Source: Apus apus (taxonomy: Eukaryota > Chordata > Aves > Apodiformes > Apodidae). Taken from it: DNA of 64,000 nucleotides. The position numbers and the translations under genes are program-made. Within the stretch, counting starts at the first letter, position 1; each line of letters opens with the position of its first letter. Positions 58,368-64,000 of this stretch are shown piece after piece. A model generated the notes under the pieces. That model did no database searches and was not told the origin of the DNA. It saw only the letters and a program-made list of their open reading frames with translations. The stretch covers positions 16,620,350 to 16,684,349 of the forward strand of contig NC_067286.1 of the NCBI RefSeq assembly GCF_020740795.1, given 5' to 3'.

Positions 58368-61300
58368 CTGAAACACAGCAAGAAGGAAAATCAGAATGAG
58401 ATGCAAAAAACCCCAAACCTGGCCTGAAAAAAACCCAGCCTCATACTGTCCTTCTCTCCTCCCAGTTATTGTATCTTCTGTCTTCTCACTGCTCCCAACT
58501 CCCACTTGAAGCCTTATCCTCCCTTACAGAAAAGATGCCTTTTCCAAATGCTGAGGAGCACCCTGGCGCAAAGGGATCACTGCAAGATGGAGAGCAAGAA
58601 GGAGCAGCAGCTCCATGTCTCTGGCAGGAGCATCCTGTTGCCTGCTTGGTCTCTGGGGCCACATGCAGACAAGCAAAAGACAAGCAGTGCATCAAAACCA
58701 AAATATCCATGGTATTCTTCTGCACCAGAGCTGGCCCTACTTTGTCTGGACCAGAGGTTTTTCAAACTCAGTTGCTGCTTGTCCTGTGCTTGCTTATACA
58801 CAGCCCCATAGAAAAAAAAAATCAGCAGGAATCAACCTAAACAGACTGCTGGATGAGGAAGGCATGAAGACCCAAATATTAGAACACTGGCTCAAGTTCT
58901 AGCTTGGATCCTCACATGTCCCTGCAGCTCTGAGCCTGTCACATGCACTTGCATGACTCTGGATCCCCACCTGTGAACACCCAAGTGCTGTTTGGAGCTG
59001 CAGCCCTCCGAGACCACACAGTTGCCAGGATCAGATGTAGGTTGGCCATATACTGGGACTGTTGGGTTTTTTTCCTGTTTCTGTCCTTGCATTTGCAAGG
59101 AGAATCACCCCTCAGCAAGTGGTTCTAAGTGGGCAGCCATGTTGCAAGCACTGGCCTGAGGATGTGGCTTGAGAGATGTTTTTTGGATGCAGGGCAGTCG
59201 TGTCATCTGGGAATGTCAATTAGGATGTGGGGCCCACAGATTAGTTTAAAACTCAGGGATTCAAAATACATAATAACTGTGAGTCTTTTCTTTGCCTATC
59301 TGGGCTCTTAGGAAGTGTCAGGAGATGCTTAGCCTCCTCTGTGATCTCAGTGGCTTGAAACATGGGTAATTTGTCTGAGATTCAGGAGTCTCATATTAAA
59401 CTGACTGCAGGAGCTGAGGGTTTGCAAAAAACACATGCCCTTACCAGGGTCACCAGAGAGGGTGGTAGCCAGGAGTGCACACCAAAAATGGCTGCTCAGC
59501 CACAAGATTGACCAGAGCCCAGCTCCTGCCTCTCTTCAGCATCCCCTTCCACTGCTGAGTGTGATAATGTGTTGGTCTAAGACATCACAGCCCAGACTGG
59601 GTTATTTTCCACTGTGTGTGTAGCAGCAACTTATGAATGCCCCAGGACAACACTCCGGAATTCAATGCAGAGCCAGGACCATGGCAGAATCACTCTGATG
59701 TTTGTGGCCCTGGCCACAAACGTGTGCTCAGGCTATCAGAAAAGCTCCCAGGGAAACAAGGGAGATTGGCCAAACACTGTTTGAAAACTGGTTGCTTTTC
59801 TGTGCCCCTCTGCAAACCTGGCCCCTGTGGAAGAAATGGGCCAGCATAGCCCTGTCAACCTAAGCTGATGCCCATCCCTCTGGTTCCCAAGGCTACATGT
59901 ATCTTCTCTGAAGACCCGCTGTTCTGGGGGTTATTTATGTTTGGGTTTTTTTTAGTGGGGAAAGGGAGGAGAAGAGTTTCACTCTGTCCTCTTGGTGCAA
60001 GAAAATGCTGAGGGTGAGTTTGCACAAACAGGAGTGACATGGATGGGGTAAGTCCTTGTGCAGGAAGAGACAAGGGAAGGAGGGAGCAATGTTTTACACA
60101 AGAGAGGAAAGCTTTTAAGAAGATTAATAGCCAGGACTGAGCCTGGCTGCATGAGCAAGCCCAGGTGGCTGTCAGCAGCTGCAGAAGAAACCAGAGGATG
60201 GACAGAGAAGAAGCATCCTTCCCAGTGAAGCCTGGTAAAGCAAACTCAAGCATTGTAGAGCAGGGAGCAAAACCCCCTCATTCTAGGAGTTCTTGTCATT
60301 ACCCCCTTGGTGATACTCCGTTTAATTTTGGCACCGCTAACAGTCCCATGGGGTCAGCAGCTTCTCTGTGCCTTTGTCCACAGGACTGGAGCCTGCAATC
60401 AGGGTTACTGGGGCTGCCACATGCTGCCCTGTGCCTGAGACCACTCACAGAATCTCCTGCTAAAGCAGATCTTGTTGACTGTTTTAAAGACTTTTGAGAA
60501 TTATTTTCCAGACTCTGTGTGAAGGGGAGTTTGGAAAAGCTAACAATTATTAGTACTTTCCAGATCTTCTGTTTGCTTTCAGAGCAGACTGCAGTGGGTT
60601 TGCCTGTAGAGCATCACAGGGTGTATTGCCACAAAATATTTTGAAGCATCTTTGCAATGCTTTTAGAAAAAAAAAAAAGGTCTGGGTAGTTTTGAAAGTA
60701 TCTGAGAAAAAAAACTGATCTTTTCCTAAAAATAGAATTTTATAGGTTTTACTATTTTTTTCAGTAAAATGAAGGTGTTGCTTCTCTCTGATTGTAATCC
60801 CAGATCCTGCCACCACTTTCCCATTGTGTTTAATATATTTAGGAATAAGTTCAACACAGAAGTAGTGGGAAGACTGGAATCTTTAAGACAGAGTTAGGGT
60901 GACACAGAGTGGAGACTGGTTTTTGTGGCAGCCCCAGTGCTGCACAGCACCTGGGCTGCTGAACTGTGGACACCGGGAGGCTGCAGTGAGATGCTGAGGT
61001 GGAACACTGGGGACAAGACTGGTCTTGCTATCCCTCCTCCTCTGACAGCAGATAGCTCAGCATCTCCAGAAATGCCTTCTGAGCTATGTTCATTTAGGAC
61101 CTGCATCAAGTTAACTTTAACTCTTGGAGCTGTGAAATGTACTGAAGTACACTACTGCTGTACACCACTGCTGTGACCTGACCAGGTTAAGCATCATCCT
61201 CAGGCACATGTCTGTCTCTGCACATATCAGGAATTTCCATTACTTTCAGCATAGGATGATTCACGAGCTGGGATTTAACCAAGCACTGAATCCCTGGCAA

Positions 61301-61604
61301 TGGGGACTGCGCCGGAGCTCAGCCTTACCCAAGCTGTCCTAATTTAAACTTGCAGGGCAGTAAAATGTCCAGCCTCCAGCCAAAGGGAAAAAGCGCAAAG
61401 CAAGGATTCTGGCTTTTTTTGCCTGAACTAGAAACATGCTGTTTGTTAGCCTGGGTGAAATCCCCCAGTGCAAATCTGTTAAGGAACTTACCCACCTTCC
61501 CAAACCACCCCCAACAAAAGAGACACATGCTCCATGGATGCAGGAAGGGTTTGGTGCAAGGACAAAGTGTGTCACTGAAGTATTTATCTGTGGGCATTTC
61601 TTAC

Positions 61605-61757
61605 TGGTTTTCCTGTGATGGACCCACACTCTCCGAGCAGGATCCAGTGCCATTTAAGCCCTCTTCTGCCTGGGACCTCAGCTGCTTCTCCCGCTCCCGC
61701 CGCCGCCGCTCTCTTGCTGCCTCCTCCTCATCTTCCACGCTCCACTGTGCTGTCAGC
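61605..61757 (-). CDS. LSP1: LSP1 exon, LTAQWSVEDEEEAARERRRR
   Basis: This 153-nt exon has acceptor TTGGCAG and donor GTAAGAAAT. It opens with the last base of a split codon, then encodes 50 codons including LTAQWSVEDEEEAARERRRR and EREKQLRSQAEEG, and ends with two bases of a codon. TAQWSVEDEEEA is near-identical to mammalian LSP1, and EEEAARERRRR also recalls the caldesmon N-terminus. The frame stays open upstream of the acceptor back to 62449, but that part does not look like protein. Confidence 0.95.
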
Positions 61758-63797
61758 CTGCCAAGCCAGAGGGAAAAAACCATCCTTAACACCATCAGGC
61801 CCTGCAAAACCTGGCAATACCCACTCTTGAGGTGCCTGGGCTCCCCCTCAGCAAGTAAGATATTCCTGCAGAGGAGTGCTCCCACCATGAAGAGTGGTGG
61901 TCCTTGAAGCAGCATCCCTGCCTCCATCAGCACAGCTCCACAGCGGGACCTACCAGTGTGCAAGGATAAGGTGGGGCACATAGACTGGGAGAGAGGTGGA
62001 GGACAGCCTTTCCCACCTACATGAGGAAGATGTGGTGCGTATCCCCTTCCTCCCAGACTATCCACCTCCCTGCAGGCTGGAAGTCCTCTGAGATGCACCA
62101 TTCCCTGCAAAGCAGGTTTGCACCCCAGGGGGAGGTGTAAAGGATCTTGCAATGCTGCAAGAAATCCACAGCTCCATCTCAAGCTTTGACCCACAGAGGG
62201 TGAGATCTGCACCCTGGGAGTGAGTTTCCTTAAGCAGTTGAGCTGCTTCTGCCTGACCAGGTGCAGAAGGACCAGCAGTGGAAGGTAGCAGCTGTGTCCC
62301 AGTCTGCCCTGCTGAGCTTCCTTCCTCACTTGCAGAGGAAAAAACACTGCCCTGATTTCTCCCAGGCATCTCAGCTGCTGGATATTAACAGTTCTGTCAG
62401 CAGAATGGCCTCTCACATCCCCAAGGAAGTGATAAGGCAGCTGCCACATTCCTCCTCCAGTGATAACGTTGGTCTCCAGGCAGGATTGGCTCCAGCTTCA
62501 CCACTGGCGGCACCAGCTGAGATGCAGGCGCCACGGTGTCAGGGTCACCACTAACCCAAAGGGCCTGCAATGGCAGCTGGGGCAGGGCAGGGCATATCTG
62601 GGTCACAGCATCTGGGACTGATGCCAGGGCAGATGCTGGAGCGGGTGCTGGGGCAGGTGCTCCCTCACCCCATTCAGCCCTGGCTCAGCCAGGTCCAAAA
62701 CAGATCATGAGGGCTGTTTTGCCTGGCATTTGCCAGCCTATTTACAGAGATCCTCTTGTGCAAGGCGCTCACACGGGAGCTGGGAAGGGGATCTCCCACC
62801 AGCCGCAGGACCCAGCCTGAGCTGTCCCTCTGCCCCGTTTGGGCACACCCTGAGGACTGCAGCCCCTACAGGATGAACATGAGCAGCAGATACAGTGTGA
62901 CAACAGTTCAAGAGCTTGTAGAAAGGAAAAGAAAAACAATGACACAAAGAAAAATGCCTTAGTTGAGACTTGTTTCAGCCCAGTTTGAGTGAACGAGGGG
63001 CAGGTTTCAGCTGACCCCAGAAGTGCCACTCGGCCAGCCTGCCTGGCTTTGCCCACAACCTGGAATATGAACTACACAAGAAGGTTTCACTTCATCAGGG
63101 GCCTCACTGAGATTGTTCTCACTTGAGGTTCAGGACAGATCCCACTCCTCCCAGAAAAGGAAAGGAAAAAAAAAAGAATTAACTGAGACACTTTGTTCAA
63201 GAAAAACTTAGCTTTTCTAAGTACACTACAAACCTTTCCAGGGGAGATCTGCTCAGAGCCTATTGTATTCCGTGGCACCACAGGACCGCAGAGCTTAGCC
63301 CTGGTAGCATCTCTTCACAGAGTGGTCCCACTGCCATGCTGGCAGGAAGCTGGGAGTGCTCCCACATTCCTGCCCTCCCAAACTCCCATCTCCTCCAAGA
63401 ACGCAGAGCCAGAATGTGGACCCGGATGGAGACAGGACATCCGTCCCCACTGAGCCCACAGGGTAGCAGGAAAAGCACATCCCGGACTTGGGCCAAGAGA
63501 CTGCTCCACTGCCATGTAATAATTATTGCCTGCCTTATTTTGAGTGAGGTCTTTCTGCGAGCAGCAAATTCAGCCACTCTTTCCCCTTCCCCCCTCTGCT
63601 CCCCCTTGCCACCTCACTCTCCATGAGGAACAGAGCAGACCCAGACTAGAGTCCAGGCTCCCCTCTTTCCATCCCTACTCGTCCCACACTCCTATTTATT
63701 GTTTTCCCTCAGGTTCCCATAGAAACCCTTGTCTGTGGGCCTGGCAGGAAGCCACCATGTTGTTGTGTATTTATTTTTTTTTAATATATAAATGAAG
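61758..63797 (-). other. LSP1 upstream intron or 5' flank, no exon found
   Basis: I searched for a start-codon exon that would splice to the LTAQWSV exon and found none with both a suitable ATG and donor. GT words near 61953 and 63124 lack a supporting frame. Imperfect GCTGG/GGGCAG repeats occur at 62575-62665. Confidence 0.5.
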
Positions 63798-64000
63798 TCA
63801 TTCATTAAACTCTGCCATGATCTCTCCTCCTTGTGTGACAGCTCCAGACAGTCTCTGATTCAGAAAGGTTCTTAACCCCTGCTTGCCCAGATCACCCCTG
63901 TTCGAAGATGCGAGCTCCACATCTGTGCCAGAATGAATTAGATTTAAATCTAATTCCCTTGCCATCTCCTCCAGCTCCTCAGGAAGGCCCTGCTGAGGCT
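63798..64000 (-). CDS. Unidentified reading frame, possible terminal exon
   Basis: On the minus strand an open frame enters at the window edge and runs at least 67 codons to a TGA at 63800-63798. It contains PEELEEMARELDLNLIHSG, then TDVELASSNRGDLGKQGLR and ends MAEFNE. An AATAAA lies 23 bp after the stop (63775-63770), as in a very short 3' UTR. I do not recognise the protein. It could be the last exon of a gene to the right, an alternative LSP1 5' exon, or chance. Confidence 0.3.
   Translation of the reverse strand, partial: PQQGLPEELEEMARELDLNLIHSGTDVELASSNRGDLGKQGLRTFLNQRLSGAVTQGGEIMAEFNE

Larger units (their letters stand above)
49353..61757 (-). other. LSP1: LSP1 gene, lymphocyte-specific protein 1 (5' end not seen)
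   Basis: Nine minus-strand coding exons encode an LSP1 orthologue from LTAQWSVEDEEEAARERRRR to the stop. LSP1 is a cytoskeletal F-actin-binding phosphoprotein of leukocytes and endothelium, related to caldesmon in its C-terminal half. The exons join in phase and total 1000 nt, giving 332 residues plus stop after one split base; human LSP1 is of similar size. The N-terminal half is acidic and Glu-rich; the C-terminal half is basic and holds the caldesmon-like actin-binding segments. The exon carrying the start codon was not found between 61757 and 64000 and is probably further right. Confidence 0.94.

Noticed and set aside
61760-62449. Minus-strand open frame running upstream from the LSP1 LTAQWSV exon (282 codons in total)
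   Set aside because: A good splice acceptor lies at 61758-61760, and the sequence upstream has no LSP1 resemblance. It is intron read-through.

Overview
This is vertebrate nuclear DNA, most likely from a bird and probably not a galliform. The reasons are multi-exon genes with GT-AG introns, CR1-type LINE fragments as the only recognisable interspersed repeats, compact introns, and an avian-style fast troponin T gene. The three genes found (TNNT3, PRR33, LSP1) match, in order and relative orientation, the block I recall from human 11p15.5. The species call is inference.

Bases 1-25754 hold most of TNNT3 (fast skeletal troponin T) on the minus strand: TATA promoter near 25780, non-coding exon 1, start-codon exon 2 at 20717, and coding exons down to 377. 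The last coding exons lie left of the window. Between 17.2 and 8.1 kb is an array of in-frame mini-exons: seven of 12 nt and two of 18 nt, all with the same reading phase and nearly the same donor, plus one decayed copy. They encode short acidic, alanine/glutamine/histidine/proline-bearing peptides of the hypervariable N-terminus. If every intact exon is used, exon 2 to the exon at 377 is 747 nt, exactly 249 codons, which supports the exon boundaries.

Bases 25785-43494 are intergenic or PRR33 upstream sequence. They hold CR1 remnants (30.7-32.8 kb and 36.0-36.9 kb), simple repeats, and a paired E-box/MEF2 site at 35.1 kb that could be a muscle enhancer. PRR33 lies on the plus strand as one large coding exon (43498-45138), followed by a poly(A) signal.

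Bases 49353-61757 hold nine coding exons of LSP1 (lymphocyte-specific protein 1, an actin-binding, caldesmon-related protein) on the minus strand, converging on PRR33. They sum to 1000 nt, that is one split-codon base plus 333 codons including the stop. The start-codon exon was not found and is probably right of the window. At the extreme right a minus-strand reading frame (63798 to the edge) ends just before a poly(A) signal and is unidentified.

TNNT3 makes the tropomyosin-binding subunit of the fast-muscle thin filament. PRR33 is poorly characterised. LSP1 binds actin in leukocytes. Apart from the conserved neighbourhood, nothing in the sequence ties their functions together.
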